Assembly: GCF_026625565.1 (NCBI RefSeq)
Contig: NZ_CP112998.1
Coordinates: forward strand, 5,024,501-5,088,500
Origin: Dyadobacter pollutisoli
GTDB lineage: Bacteria; Bacteroidota; Bacteroidia; Cytophagales; Spirosomataceae
Direction of reading: 5' to 3'
Length of the DNA: 64,000 bases
The notes beneath the pieces are model-generated. The model was not told the origin of the DNA and did no database searches. It worked only from the letters and a program-made list of their open reading frames with translations. How positions within the stretch are numbered: position 1 is the stretch's first letter; each line of letters begins with the position of its first letter. Made by a program: the position numbers and the translations under genes. This document shows positions 33,559 through 41,650 of the stretch, in pieces.

Positions 33559-34599
33559 TCACTGTGCTTTTTTATTTTTTTTCGCTTTCAAACGTTGCTT
33601 CGTCGGAACAGCTGCGTGCAATGGTATAAGCGTGTCCTTTTGTGCCTTAACTTGTTCCGTTGTAGGTTTTGCGGGTTTTAATTCCGGTGTCCTTTTTCGA
33701 AGCAAAAACACGCCGGTTGATATGATAATTAATGCTACCAGCAGCCACAGATTAATGTTGGATGTCTTTTCCTTCGCCGCGGGATCCGCTTTTACTGTTT
33801 TAACATTCGCAGCAATTTCCTCTGCCGGAAGAAGCTCTACCGTCAGCATTTCCACAGTCCTGATCGGTACCAGGTACGCCGTAAAATTATCCTGACTGAA
33901 TGTCTCGCAACGCTTTCGGATATGCTCCATCCTCGCCTCATCCGAAATGTTCGCGCTGAACATGGACGCGAGCTCATCATCATCGAGACTTTCCAGCACC
34001 CCGTCCGAACACAGGAAAAAATAGTCCCCTGATTCCGGTTCCTTAATGTGGTGCACATCGGCCTTCACATCCTTATCCTCCGCCTGCAACGCCCGCATGA
34101 TCACATTACGACGCGGGTGCGTGCGTGCTTCCGCCTCCGTGATCACCCCCGCCTTCACGAGGTCATTGACGTAACTGTGGTCTTTGGTACACCACACAAT
34201 CTGGCCGTCGCGTACATGATATACACGGCTGTCGCCCACGTGTGCGATGGTCGCGCCATGCTCGTGCAGGTGCAAAAAAGTGAGCGTAGTAGCCATTCCC
34301 CGCGAATCGGGATTATCGGTACAGTACCGTTCCATTTCAGCCCTGGCAAAAGCCACAGCATTTTCCACGGTTAATGTATCGCTGACTGCAATCCTGTTTT
34401 TCTGGTAATAATCAGCAATGGCTTTGCACGCAATGTCGCTGGCTATCTCGCCTTTTTCACTGCCTCCTACCCCGTCGCATACCATAAAAAGCGTGTCTTT
34501 GGAAGTCGCGCTTCCCAGGGCCGGGTAGAGGTTATCTTCATTATTGGCCCGTTTCCCCAGCCCGTGAATGGCCAGCGGAGGTCCTGTTTGAATTTTCAT
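33559..34599 (-). CDS. PP2C-type Ser/Thr phosphatase with C-terminal membrane anchor
   Basis: 346 residues from ATG 34597-34599, 7 bases after the preceding FHA gene stop. Metal-binding motifs are RANNEDNLYP, MVCDGVGGSEKGEIAS, AHVGDSRVYHVRDG and LCSDGVLESLDDDEL. After the catalytic domain (about 240 residues) comes a linker, one transmembrane helix (INLWLLVALIIISTGVFLL) and a Lys-rich tail, so the enzyme is tethered to the inner membrane with the phosphatase in the cytoplasm. It should oppose the kinase encoded next. A slightly longer frame up to 34629 overlaps the FHA gene and is less likely. Confidence 0.94.
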   Translation of the reverse strand: MKIQTGPPLAIHGLGKRANNEDNLYPALGSATSKDTLFMVCDGVGGSEKGEIASDIACKAIADYYQKNRIAVSDTLTVENAVAFARAEMERYCTDNPDSRGMATTLTFLHLHEHGATIAHVGDSRVYHVRDGQIVWCTKDHSYVNDLVKAGVITEAEARTHPRRNVIMRALQAEDKDVKADVHHIKEPESGDYFFLCSDGVLESLDDDELASMFSANISDEARMEHIRKRCETFSQDNFTAYLVPIRTVEMLTVELLPAEEIAANVKTVKADPAAKEKTSNINLWLLVALIIISTGVFLLRKRTPELKPAKPTTEQVKAQKDTLIPLHAAVPTKQRLKAKKNKKAQ

Positions 34600-34606
34600 A
34601 AGATCA

Positions 34607-35182
34607 TCAGAAAAGTACGGTTTTGGCAAAATCCGTGTTCAGTACCGTTTCAGTTGCCTTTCGGGCTGTTCCCGCAGCGGCTGCTGTTTTCAGGGTCACT
34701 TTTGTTTTTCCCAATTGCATTACTACCCCATCCACGAGCTCCAATGTAGTCCCGCGTTTGAGCGGGTAGGTATCGATGAATGTTGGGTTGGTACAATCAG
34801 GGTGATCCGAGACCCAGTACTTGTAACTCCCTTCCTTGCTTTTGACCGCCTCTACCACCAGGTGATGGCGGCTCATGAAACGGTCTTCCGAGCGGATCAT
34901 GACCTCGCAGGGCTTGCTGACCGAAAACCTGCCGATCACCTGGACACCTGGTTTAAGCGGTAATGTCTGGGATTCTGTGAATTCGTCATGCACTACGATC
35001 CAGCCCACCTCGGCCGGTTCGAAAACGAATGTGGACTCCTCCGAGGCTGTGCGCGCTGCAACAGGCAGGTCTATTTTGATCGGGGCGTGGCATCGGACGC
35101 AGGAAATCAATGGGTTCTGAGGAGATAATGCCTTTTCATTGACCCTGAGGCGTGCCTGGCACGATGGACAAACGACAATCAT
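34607..35182 (-). CDS. zinc-ribbon plus FHA domain protein
   Basis: 191 residues. The N-terminus is a short zinc ribbon (CPSCQARL then CVRCHAPIKI). After a linker, an FHA domain spans about residues 80-170: VIGRFSVSKP, FMSRHHLVVEAV and NPTFIDTYPLKRGT give the GR, SxxH and N-x-T positions that contact phosphothreonine. It should bind phosphorylated partners made by the adjacent kinase. It is located between the acidic protein gene (28 bases upstream) and PP2C (7 bases downstream). The second FHA protein of the operon has the reverse domain order. Confidence 0.88.
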   Translation of the reverse strand: MIVVCPSCQARLRVNEKALSPQNPLISCVRCHAPIKIDLPVAARTASEESTFVFEPAEVGWIVVHDEFTESQTLPLKPGVQVIGRFSVSKPCEVMIRSEDRFMSRHHLVVEAVKSKEGSYKYWVSDHPDCTNPTFIDTYPLKRGTTLELVDGVVMQLGKTKVTLKTAAAAGTARKATETVLNTDFAKTVLF

Positions 35183-35210
35183 ACTGCTACCGGATTTAAA
35201 AAGTGAAGGC

Positions 35211-35966
35211 TTATGCGATATCCTCAGGGTTCACCCACTCGTCCGTCCCCTCGAAGTCGTTATCGAAGTCCTCCGCCGTGTACACAATGTCATAGCTATC
35301 CGTGTCCATGCTCACGCTGTCGGGTTGTGTAACCGTTTCATCTGTCGCCACATGTTCCGTGGTATCAGTCACGGTTTCGTTCGTAGCATGCTGCTCTTCC
35401 GAGCTGGTTTCGTCGATAATGTCCACAACCGTCATGGCACCTTCCTGCGGCACATCAAGACCACCCATTTCATTGAAAACCCAAATATCCCCGAACAAGT
35501 CCTTCACTTCATTGGGAAGCGTCGCGTACTCATTGGCATGGCAGGTATGGTACAATTCCCCGTGCCATTCAAAAAGCTGACCCGGACCAGCTTTCTCGCG
35601 GGACCATGCAAAGGCCTCTCCAAAACTCATTTCGTCCGGTGCATTCACCACATTGATATGATCCGGTATCAGCGCTACCACCGGTTGCGTAGTTGCCGCT
35701 GTATCCTGTACCGGATGATTCTGTGCAGAGTCAGCAGGAACATTGCTGGCTGTGCTGTCTGCTTTTTCTGTGTCTACCAGACCGGGCGTGTTTGAATCGT
35801 CTCTTTTGGGCATTTCCTCCGCATAAGAGTCGTAAGCTATCGCCCCTGCTCCCACTGCCAATCCGGCTGCTACGGCTGTACCCACTTTGCTTTTTGCTTT
35901 TTTGGCGGCGGCAGGCACGGGTACCAACTCGCTGCCTTCTTCGATCATTTCTGTTTGCTCTGACAT
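35211..35966 (-). CDS. acidic linker protein with hydrophobic Gly/Ala segment
   Basis: 251 residues of unknown family. An N-terminal acidic/Lys segment leads to a short Gly/Ala-rich hydrophobic stretch (VGTAVAAGLAVGAGAIAYDS, about 28-47). A Thr/Ser/Asp-rich linker follows, then a compact motif EMSFGEAFAWSREKAGPGQL with FEWHGELYHTCHANEY. I associate this motif with a recurring small domain in Bacteroidota hypothetical proteins. The tail is very rich in Thr, Glu and Asp (TVTDTTEHVATDETVTQPDS). The many Thr residues in acidic context are attractive kinase or FHA sites. Being encoded between two FHA genes, it may be a phosphorylation scaffold, by inference. Confidence 0.7.
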   Translation of the reverse strand: MSEQTEMIEEGSELVPVPAAAKKAKSKVGTAVAAGLAVGAGAIAYDSYAEEMPKRDDSNTPGLVDTEKADSTASNVPADSAQNHPVQDTAATTQPVVALIPDHINVVNAPDEMSFGEAFAWSREKAGPGQLFEWHGELYHTCHANEYATLPNEVKDLFGDIWVFNEMGGLDVPQEGAMTVVDIIDETSSEEQHATNETVTDTTEHVATDETVTQPDSVSMDTDSYDIVYTAEDFDNDFEGTDEWVNPEDIA

Positions 35967-36069
35967 GATTTCGAATTTTTAAAGTTTGTGAAAGAACCAG
36001 TCTTCCTGACCGTTCTGAAACTTTATCGTGAAGGGGTGTAAAAGGTCACTTTTTTTTTCTAAAAAAATT

Positions 36070-36639
36070 TCAAAACCATTTCACCTTGCATTTGGGGCAC
36101 TTTTTAAGGTGTTCGCAATCATTCCAGGTCAGCCAATCATAATCGCGCAGCGGCTGCTGGCATCCCGGACAATTCCACTGCCGTCTCATGTTCTCCTTCC
36201 ATTTCACGCGCCTGTTTTCCAGATCATAGTGCCTGTTCATCAGCAAAATGATCAGCCTGCCAATGTATGGAATGGCCAGTAGCACGTCCATTTTTTTCTG
36301 TATTTCAATGAGGTCTACGCGCTCTTTTTCAAGCACCAGCCACACCGGATGCAGCTCTGAAAACTCATGAATAAAGTCGTCGGGCTTCTTATCAAACCGG
36401 AAGATTTTGCCGGGATCAAAAGGGATTTTACCTAAAATAATCTTGCTTCCGGTCGTAAACTGCGTCTTTCTGATGCGCACGCCGTCGACGTAAGTACCAT
36501 TCGACGAGTCGTTGTCTTCCAGTATCGCCGAATTACCGTCTCCCAATGTCGCCAGGGCGTGATAGCCGCTGACGCTGGGATCGTCCACCACAATGTCATT
36601 ATCCGGCTTTCGGCCAATGCGTAATTTTTGCGGTTTCAT
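36070..36639 (-). CDS. FHA domain plus C-terminal zinc-ribbon protein
   Basis: 189 residues. The FHA domain occupies about residues 1-85: LRIGRKPDNDIVVDDPSVSG then YHALATLG and NDSSNGTYVDGVRIRK supply the GR, S-x-x-H and SNGT motifs. The C-terminus carries two CxxC pairs (CPGCQQPL and CPKCKVKWF) forming a zinc ribbon. The middle has two weakly hydrophobic helices. It mirrors the other FHA protein in this operon (ribbon first), so the two may be paralogues or partners. It lies 22 bases after the anti-sigma-like gene; a 103-base gap follows. Confidence 0.88.
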   Translation of the reverse strand: MKPQKLRIGRKPDNDIVVDDPSVSGYHALATLGDGNSAILEDNDSSNGTYVDGVRIRKTQFTTGSKIILGKIPFDPGKIFRFDKKPDDFIHEFSELHPVWLVLEKERVDLIEIQKKMDVLLAIPYIGRLIILLMNRHYDLENRRVKWKENMRRQWNCPGCQQPLRDYDWLTWNDCEHLKKCPKCKVKWF

Positions 36640-36661
36640 GATAAAAGGAGGTAAAAATTGA

Positions 36662-37360
36662 TCAGGGCTGAATCAATGGCGTGATCTCGTCTGTTTTCCG
36701 TATCGGGTAGCTTTTGCTGCCTATCCTCAGCAAATAGGATTGCTTGTCGAGATCGTATTCAATGCTGATCTTCTGCGTTTTTTCGGTGAGCGTGCCGGAG
36801 TATAATTCCAAAACATTCGTGAACCGGTAATGAAAGTCGTACTGCTTGCTTCGGATAATGGTAACATCCATCGGTTGGTTGCTCTGCAAAACCGGTTTAA
36901 AATCCACCACTTTCCAAGTCAGCATTGGTATCCTGAATGTCTCTGAGCCGCCTTTTACCCGTACTTCCACCCGGTCGCCAATGCTGTCTTTTTCTTTCAA
37001 GACTGACCAGGTACCAATGATCATAATGGCTACCGAGGCCGCTACGGCCAAATAAGACCAGTTTCCCCAGCTGACTTTTTTTACATTCTTTTTCTCCTGA
37101 TCTCCCCCAACCAATTCCCTGACATTTTCCTCTTCTGAGTCATCGTCGTTCCATTCAGCATGAAAAGTATTGAAGAGTTTTTTCAAAGAGTCTTTCTCCG
37201 CCTTGCTTCTGATCAGGTTACGGACTGCTTCCTGTGCCTGTACTTCCAGTCTCAGTCCGGAGTCTTCTGACATGTCTTTTTCAAATGAATGCTTTTCACC
37301 GTCGCTTAATTCCTGGTCCAGGTAGCGGTCTATGAGTTCGGTCTTACTTTCATTTTCCAT
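36662..37360 (-). CDS. putative single-pass anti-sigma factor
   Basis: 232 residues. An acidic N-terminal helical region (DRYLDQELSDGEKHSFEKDM) resembles the sigma-binding part of Bacteroidota anti-sigma factors. A transmembrane helix follows (WSYLAVAASVAIMIIGTWSV, about 106-125), then an extracytoplasmic beta domain of about 100 residues (MLTWKVVDFKPVLQSNQP, SYLLRIGSKSYPIRK). There is no FecR domain and no zinc-binding HC motif. It is encoded 7 bases after the ECF sigma gene, the standard arrangement for a sigma/anti-sigma pair. Anti-sigma function is inferred from order and topology. Confidence 0.75.
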   Translation of the reverse strand: MENESKTELIDRYLDQELSDGEKHSFEKDMSEDSGLRLEVQAQEAVRNLIRSKAEKDSLKKLFNTFHAEWNDDDSEEENVRELVGGDQEKKNVKKVSWGNWSYLAVAASVAIMIIGTWSVLKEKDSIGDRVEVRVKGGSETFRIPMLTWKVVDFKPVLQSNQPMDVTIIRSKQYDFHYRFTNVLELYSGTLTEKTQKISIEYDLDKQSYLLRIGSKSYPIRKTDEITPLIQP

Positions 37361-37367
37361 GATCAGG

Positions 37368-37934
37368 TCAACTGTAAAGTTGTTTCAAAACATTTTTGCC
37401 CAAAAAGCGGGCTTTGTCCATGCATTTGTTTTTCTGGCTTTTGGCAGAATTGTCGTCCGCAAACCCAAGCTTTGCCGCGATCTGCGACATCGACAGTTTA
37501 TCGTAGTAAAAAGCCTGTAAAAGCATCATACATTTTTCACCGATCTGCCCCAACACTTTTTCCAATGCTGGCATATAAGGCGAAGTGTCGTCATCTTCCA
37601 GTACAGCCGCTTCCAGTTCCTCATCAAACCCCGACGCGACCATCTTCCCCCTTTGCCGCAAACGGTCGATCCATTTGTAATAGCAAATGGAATAGAGGTA
37701 AGTCGAAAGCTTGCTGGTCAGTTGGTCCAGCTTGTCTTTTCTGATCTGCAACACCACTTCCATCATCGATTCCTGGTACACATCCTGGGCGTCGTCATTA
37801 CTACCACTGTTTTTGAGCACCAGATGCAGGATCTTTCCAAAGTTCTCCTTGTAAAAAAGTCCGAGGGCTTTTTCATTACCATTTTTGATGGCCTGAATCA
37901 ATGGAAAATCCGGAGAACCGATCTCAGTTATCAT
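37368..37934 (-). CDS. ECF-type sigma factor, first gene of the signalling operon
   Basis: 188 residues. Region 2 shows GNEKALGLFYKENFGKILHL and DAQDVYQESMMEVVLQ, then KLSTYLYSICYYKWIDRLRQ. Region 4 shows MMLLQAFYYDKLSMSQIAAK then LGFADDNSAKSQKNKCMDKA. The final helix belongs to the subgroup with a short linker and CMDKAR-type recognition helix that is common in Bacteroidota. It stands at the head of an eight-gene run and probably drives its own operon. Start is ATG 37932-37934, with a 220-base upstream spacer containing an imperfect hairpin. Confidence 0.92.
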   Translation of the reverse strand: MITEIGSPDFPLIQAIKNGNEKALGLFYKENFGKILHLVLKNSGSNDDAQDVYQESMMEVVLQIRKDKLDQLTSKLSTYLYSICYYKWIDRLRQRGKMVASGFDEELEAAVLEDDDTSPYMPALEKVLGQIGEKCMMLLQAFYYDKLSMSQIAAKLGFADDNSAKSQKNKCMDKARFLGKNVLKQLYS

Positions 37935-38019
37935 AGGTAGGTCGCTAAGACGAGGGAAATGTCACTTCGAATTTAAAATATTTTTTTGTTATACGTAATC
38001 TTCTGATTACAAAATAATT

Positions 38020-38079
38020 AAAGGATAATCTGATATAAATTATGGTTACAAAACAACCGTTTATATCAAACTATCCTTT
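38020..38079. repeat. imperfect 20-bp inverted repeat upstream of the signalling operon
   Basis: Arms 38020-38039 and 38060-38079 match at 18 of 20 positions as reverse complements, around a 20-base spacer. A second small stem follows (38085-38091 with 38103-38109). They lie between the TonB receptor stop and the ECF sigma start. They could be a terminator complex for the receptor operon or an operator for the sigma gene; neither has a clear T-run. Confidence 0.5.
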
Positions 38080-38154
38080 ATGTGCCGTCCGACAATGTTT
38101 GCCGGACGGACGGTGTATTTCAATACCTCGTTCCGCTATTTCACAAAGCCCGGA

Positions 38155-40380
38155 TTATATTTTTATACCAAATGACACATTAAAACTGCGCCCGTCCGAG
38201 CTCCATACACCTGCGCCGGGGTACATGGTCGGGCGTTTGGTGAAGTATTGTTTGTCGGTAATGTTGTTGACGCCCACCCGCAATGTGTAGCTTTTGGAAA
38301 TGTGCAGCGTAGCATTCAGGTCCAGCAGGCCGTAGCCCGGTACTTTGCCAATGGTACCATTCGCCGAAGGTTCGACGGTATTGAGCGGATTCGCAAAATT
38401 GGAACTGACGTAGCTGTACTGGCACGTTACAAACAGCTTTTTGTACAGAAACTGGGCACCGTTCCGCGAGATCCAGGTCGGTACGCCTTCCACTTTGTTT
38501 CCGGCTACGCTTTTGTTTTCATTGTTCACCACTGCATTGCCTTTGACATACTCGGCATCAAAGTACGAGGTGGACGTAAAAAAGGACAGCTCGGTAGGTG
38601 TGGTGTTATTGTAAGCTTTGAAAGCTGTGTATTCCAGGTATGCCTCCACGCCCCGCGTCCTGCTGTCGCCGGTTACGGTTCTTAAAAGATATGCGGTATT
38701 GTTTTCGTCGCGCATCGATACCGTCCCCATCCGGTGATTGATCATCACCTGGAACACGCCGATATCGTATCTGAGGGCGTCCCCGATACTTCCGTTTACG
38801 CCCGCTTCCAGGTTATAACCGTATGCATCTTTGAGATTTTTATCCACTCTTTCCAGCACCGATCCCGGAATGATATCCTTGAACACCACCGGTCGGTAGG
38901 CCTGCGAAAACCCTGCGTAGGCGCGACTGTTCTCATTAATGTGGTATTGGCTGCTGATTCCCAGTAAAGGAAATTTATGCTTGATCCGGTTAGGAAGGTT
39001 CTTCGGGTCGTAGTAACTGATGGTACCCGTCATATCCGTCGAGCCACTTTCAATGCGTATTCCAGGTGATACGGTCAGCTTTGGCGTAATGAAAATCATA
39101 TTTTCGAGAAACAGGGCCACATTCCCTGTTTTCAGGTACATATCCCTGCCAAATGCCGGATCGGTGAGCGTCAGATCAAAATCGCTGCCAGTGGTGCCTT
39201 TGCCCAGTTGCCTGCGGCGCAATTTGTTGTGCATATACTGTACTCCTCCCGCCACAATGTTCCGCACGCCAGCCACCTGATACTCATGCATTACCCGTAG
39301 CTCGGACGTGAAGCTTTTGAAATTATCAATGTCCACCTGCCGTGCTTTGTACGAGTTTGTTGCCGGATTAATGGTGTCCGCAACATTCGCGAATGCGTCG
39401 AACATCACGCTATTTCTTGCCCCGTAAACACCCGAATTCGTAAATTTTAAATGTGTCGCCGGGCTGATCTTCCAGTCCAGAACAATGGATGGAACATAAA
39501 TATCAGGATTGAAATAATTACGTGACCGCGTCGACTGCCGTGGGTCGGCCGCGAACATTGCATCAGTCAGCGGGCCTGGGATTTGGTACACGTACGATGA
39601 CCTACCTAGTTCAGCTTTGATTTTTAGTGATTGATTAAACTCATAGGTCAGGCTCACAAACTGCGATTCCGCGTCAGATTTGGCATTTTTACGATATCCG
39701 TTTGAATGTCTTTTCTGATAATAGGCCGAGTAGGTCAGCTTTCCTACCTTGCCGCCTATTGCATTGTAAGAACTGAACAAACCGAATGAGCCGCCGGAAT
39801 TGATGCTCTCAAAACTGAATGCGCTGGTTGTGTCCGGGCCTTTGGTCACATAGTTGATCATTCCGCCAAACTGCGCACCATATTGTAAAGACGAAGTGCC
39901 TCGTACCAGCTCGATCCTTTCGATGGATTCCATGGCCGGGCTGTAATGACTGGCCGGATAGCCGTACATATCGGAATTCGTGATCACACCATTCTGGCGA
40001 ATGTTGTACTCCCAGGATCTGTGCGGGTCTAAGCCACGTGTAGAAATATTGACCTGGTTGCCGCTGCCGTCCATGTCATAGACGAACACGCCTGGTATTT
40101 TTGCAAAGATCTGCCTGCCGGTTTTCTCGGTGATATTGCCGTTTACACCGGCCATTTGTATGGTTTCACTTTTTTTACCTGCCAAAATGTAGGTATTGTG
40201 AACGTCCGGCAGGCGCTCCGTCCTGATGACATTCTTGCGTTCCTCAATCGTTACTTCGTCCAGATCAAGGATTTTTTCGTCACTCTGCTTTTCCTTCTTT
40301 TCAGTTTGGGCAAACGCATTGGGTAAAAAGGTGACTGACAATAAAATAACGAGGAGTGGAAATGTAAAGGTGGTTTTCAT
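38155..40380 (-). CDS. TonB-dependent receptor (FecA/siderophore-type)
   Basis: 741 residues with signal peptide (cleavage near AFAQ). The TonB-box/plug region reads LDLDEVTIEERKNVIRTERL, IFAKIPGVFVYDMDGSGNQV and IERIELVRGTSSLQYGAQFG. The barrel ends in GRSFNVSFGIKI. It has no CarboxypepD_reg-like N-terminal extension. Size and plug resemble FecA-like metal-chelate receptors, but no siderophore genes are nearby. It lies 26 bases downstream of the DUF3179 gene and is probably co-transcribed with it. The ligand is unproven. Confidence 0.88.
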   Translation of the reverse strand: MKTTFTFPLLVILLSVTFLPNAFAQTEKKEKQSDEKILDLDEVTIEERKNVIRTERLPDVHNTYILAGKKSETIQMAGVNGNITEKTGRQIFAKIPGVFVYDMDGSGNQVNISTRGLDPHRSWEYNIRQNGVITNSDMYGYPASHYSPAMESIERIELVRGTSSLQYGAQFGGMINYVTKGPDTTSAFSFESINSGGSFGLFSSYNAIGGKVGKLTYSAYYQKRHSNGYRKNAKSDAESQFVSLTYEFNQSLKIKAELGRSSYVYQIPGPLTDAMFAADPRQSTRSRNYFNPDIYVPSIVLDWKISPATHLKFTNSGVYGARNSVMFDAFANVADTINPATNSYKARQVDIDNFKSFTSELRVMHEYQVAGVRNIVAGGVQYMHNKLRRRQLGKGTTGSDFDLTLTDPAFGRDMYLKTGNVALFLENMIFITPKLTVSPGIRIESGSTDMTGTISYYDPKNLPNRIKHKFPLLGISSQYHINENSRAYAGFSQAYRPVVFKDIIPGSVLERVDKNLKDAYGYNLEAGVNGSIGDALRYDIGVFQVMINHRMGTVSMRDENNTAYLLRTVTGDSRTRGVEAYLEYTAFKAYNNTTPTELSFFTSTSYFDAEYVKGNAVVNNENKSVAGNKVEGVPTWISRNGAQFLYKKLFVTCQYSYVSSNFANPLNTVEPSANGTIGKVPGYGLLDLNATLHISKSYTLRVGVNNITDKQYFTKRPTMYPGAGVWSSDGRSFNVSFGIKI

Positions 40381-40406
40381 TTATATATGTTTATTAGTAG
40401 ATTTCC

Positions 40407-41549
40407 TTACATCTGTGTATCGGGGTGAAAAGTACGCCAGCTATGCCAGAACTCCTGGTAAGCATTGATCCTTTTGAGGTCGGCCCCGGTACCCGATATT
40501 CGCCTTCCGAGCAGGTTGAATGAGGAACCATCCGCGAAAAGTGTGTCGTTTCTTACTGACACATCATGCATATTGGCTGATTTATCAAAGGCAAAAAAGC
40601 TTTGATTATCAGAGGAAATAACCAGCACGACAGGCAAATTGCCGACTTTATCATTAATGACCCGGTCCTTTTTCAAGCGGTTCCAGTCAAATGCTTTGCT
40701 TGCTTTGCCAGCCTGGATGCCTACTACCCACGATTTATCTTTCCAGGAAACAGTGTCTGTCTTGGTCAATGTGGATTTCCCCTTCCCGCTTTCGTAGCGG
40801 CTCATGGAATCATATTTGGCTTGATAAATCGGATCTGGCTGCATGATCTTGCTGTCGGGATGTAGTTTCAGCCATTGCGACAGGGACGTTTGCGTACTGG
40901 CCATTTCCGGCAGCATTTGTCCTTTCAATGGGCCTGCGATGGCTTCACCATTGGCTTGTCTCCACCAGCTGCCCGTTGTTTCGTCTTCAAACATGGCATT
41001 GAAATGATCCATACCTACCAGCCTGAAAGTTTCAGGCTTACCACTCACCGCGGGTTCAAAAACACGACCTGTGCGACAAACGGTGCAGTATGTTACCATG
41101 ATAGGCGTACCACCGAGCACGTCGCGCACCTGATGATGGTAGCCGATAAACTGGATCGGATATGCTTTGGCCTCTCCATTGGATTCCACTCCGATAATGA
41201 GGCGGTCGGTTTTCACCTTGTTAGCGGGCGCGCCGTTGGTAATTACTTCATTGGGTTGATAAAACATGGTATCGGCCGCCATTTCGTAGTTGGTGGCGTA
41301 GGTAATGCCCGCCGCGAGTAAAAAAAGCAATGCAGGAATCCATTTCATTTTTCCTTTCAATACCGATACCGTACCGATCAGGATCATTGCCCAAAAGACG
41401 ATCCGGAAGGCCCAGCGCCAGGTATGCAAAAAATGAGCAATGTCAATGCTGTTCATCTGCTGGCTGCCCGGCATAGGCATAATGAAATACACTTTCGCGA
41501 TTTCATACAGGATGATACCAATGATACCGAAGTAGAATATTTTTCTCAT
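40407..41549 (-). CDS. DUF3179 domain membrane protein
   Basis: 380 residues. Three N-terminal hydrophobic segments (about 5-24, 47-65, 72-88) precede a large soluble DUF3179 domain. It contains VTYCTVCRTGRVFEPAVSGK, LVGMDHFNAMFEDETTGSWW, RQANGEAIAGPLKGQMLPEM and VISSDNQSFFAFDK. The conserved Cys pair in YCTVCRTG could bind metal or be redox active. The family has no proven function. In this window it shares a unit with a TonB receptor downstream, and an intrinsic terminator separates it from the MFS gene upstream. Confidence 0.88.
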   Translation of the reverse strand: MRKIFYFGIIGIILYEIAKVYFIMPMPGSQQMNSIDIAHFLHTWRWAFRIVFWAMILIGTVSVLKGKMKWIPALLFLLAAGITYATNYEMAADTMFYQPNEVITNGAPANKVKTDRLIIGVESNGEAKAYPIQFIGYHHQVRDVLGGTPIMVTYCTVCRTGRVFEPAVSGKPETFRLVGMDHFNAMFEDETTGSWWRQANGEAIAGPLKGQMLPEMASTQTSLSQWLKLHPDSKIMQPDPIYQAKYDSMSRYESGKGKSTLTKTDTVSWKDKSWVVGIQAGKASKAFDWNRLKKDRVINDKVGNLPVVLVISSDNQSFFAFDKSANMHDVSVRNDTLFADGSSFNLLGRRISGTGADLKRINAYQEFWHSWRTFHPDTQM

Positions 41550-41573
41550 AAACAGATCACGTTTTTATAGTCA

Positions 41574-41612
41574 ATAAAAAAGAAACGGATTCGCCATGTG
41601 GCAAATCCGTTT
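41574..41612 (-). terminator. Rho-independent terminator after the MFS gene
   Basis: Arms 41599-41612 and 41583-41596 form a 14-bp stem (one mismatch) with a 2-base loop. On the minus strand it is followed by CTTTTTTATTG. Strong terminator for the MFS/TonB/AhpD unit; the DUF3179 gene must start from its own promoter or from readthrough. Confidence 0.85.
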
Positions 41613-41650
41613 GCCTAATATATTAACCTATGATAATGCACTTCAAAAAA

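Noticed and set aside
30649..37934. Reading the operon as a T6SS or TerY-P locus
   Set aside because: No Tss proteins, no von Willebrand (TerY) domain and no tellurium-resistance-type genes are present; only kinase, phosphatase and FHA overlap with those systems.
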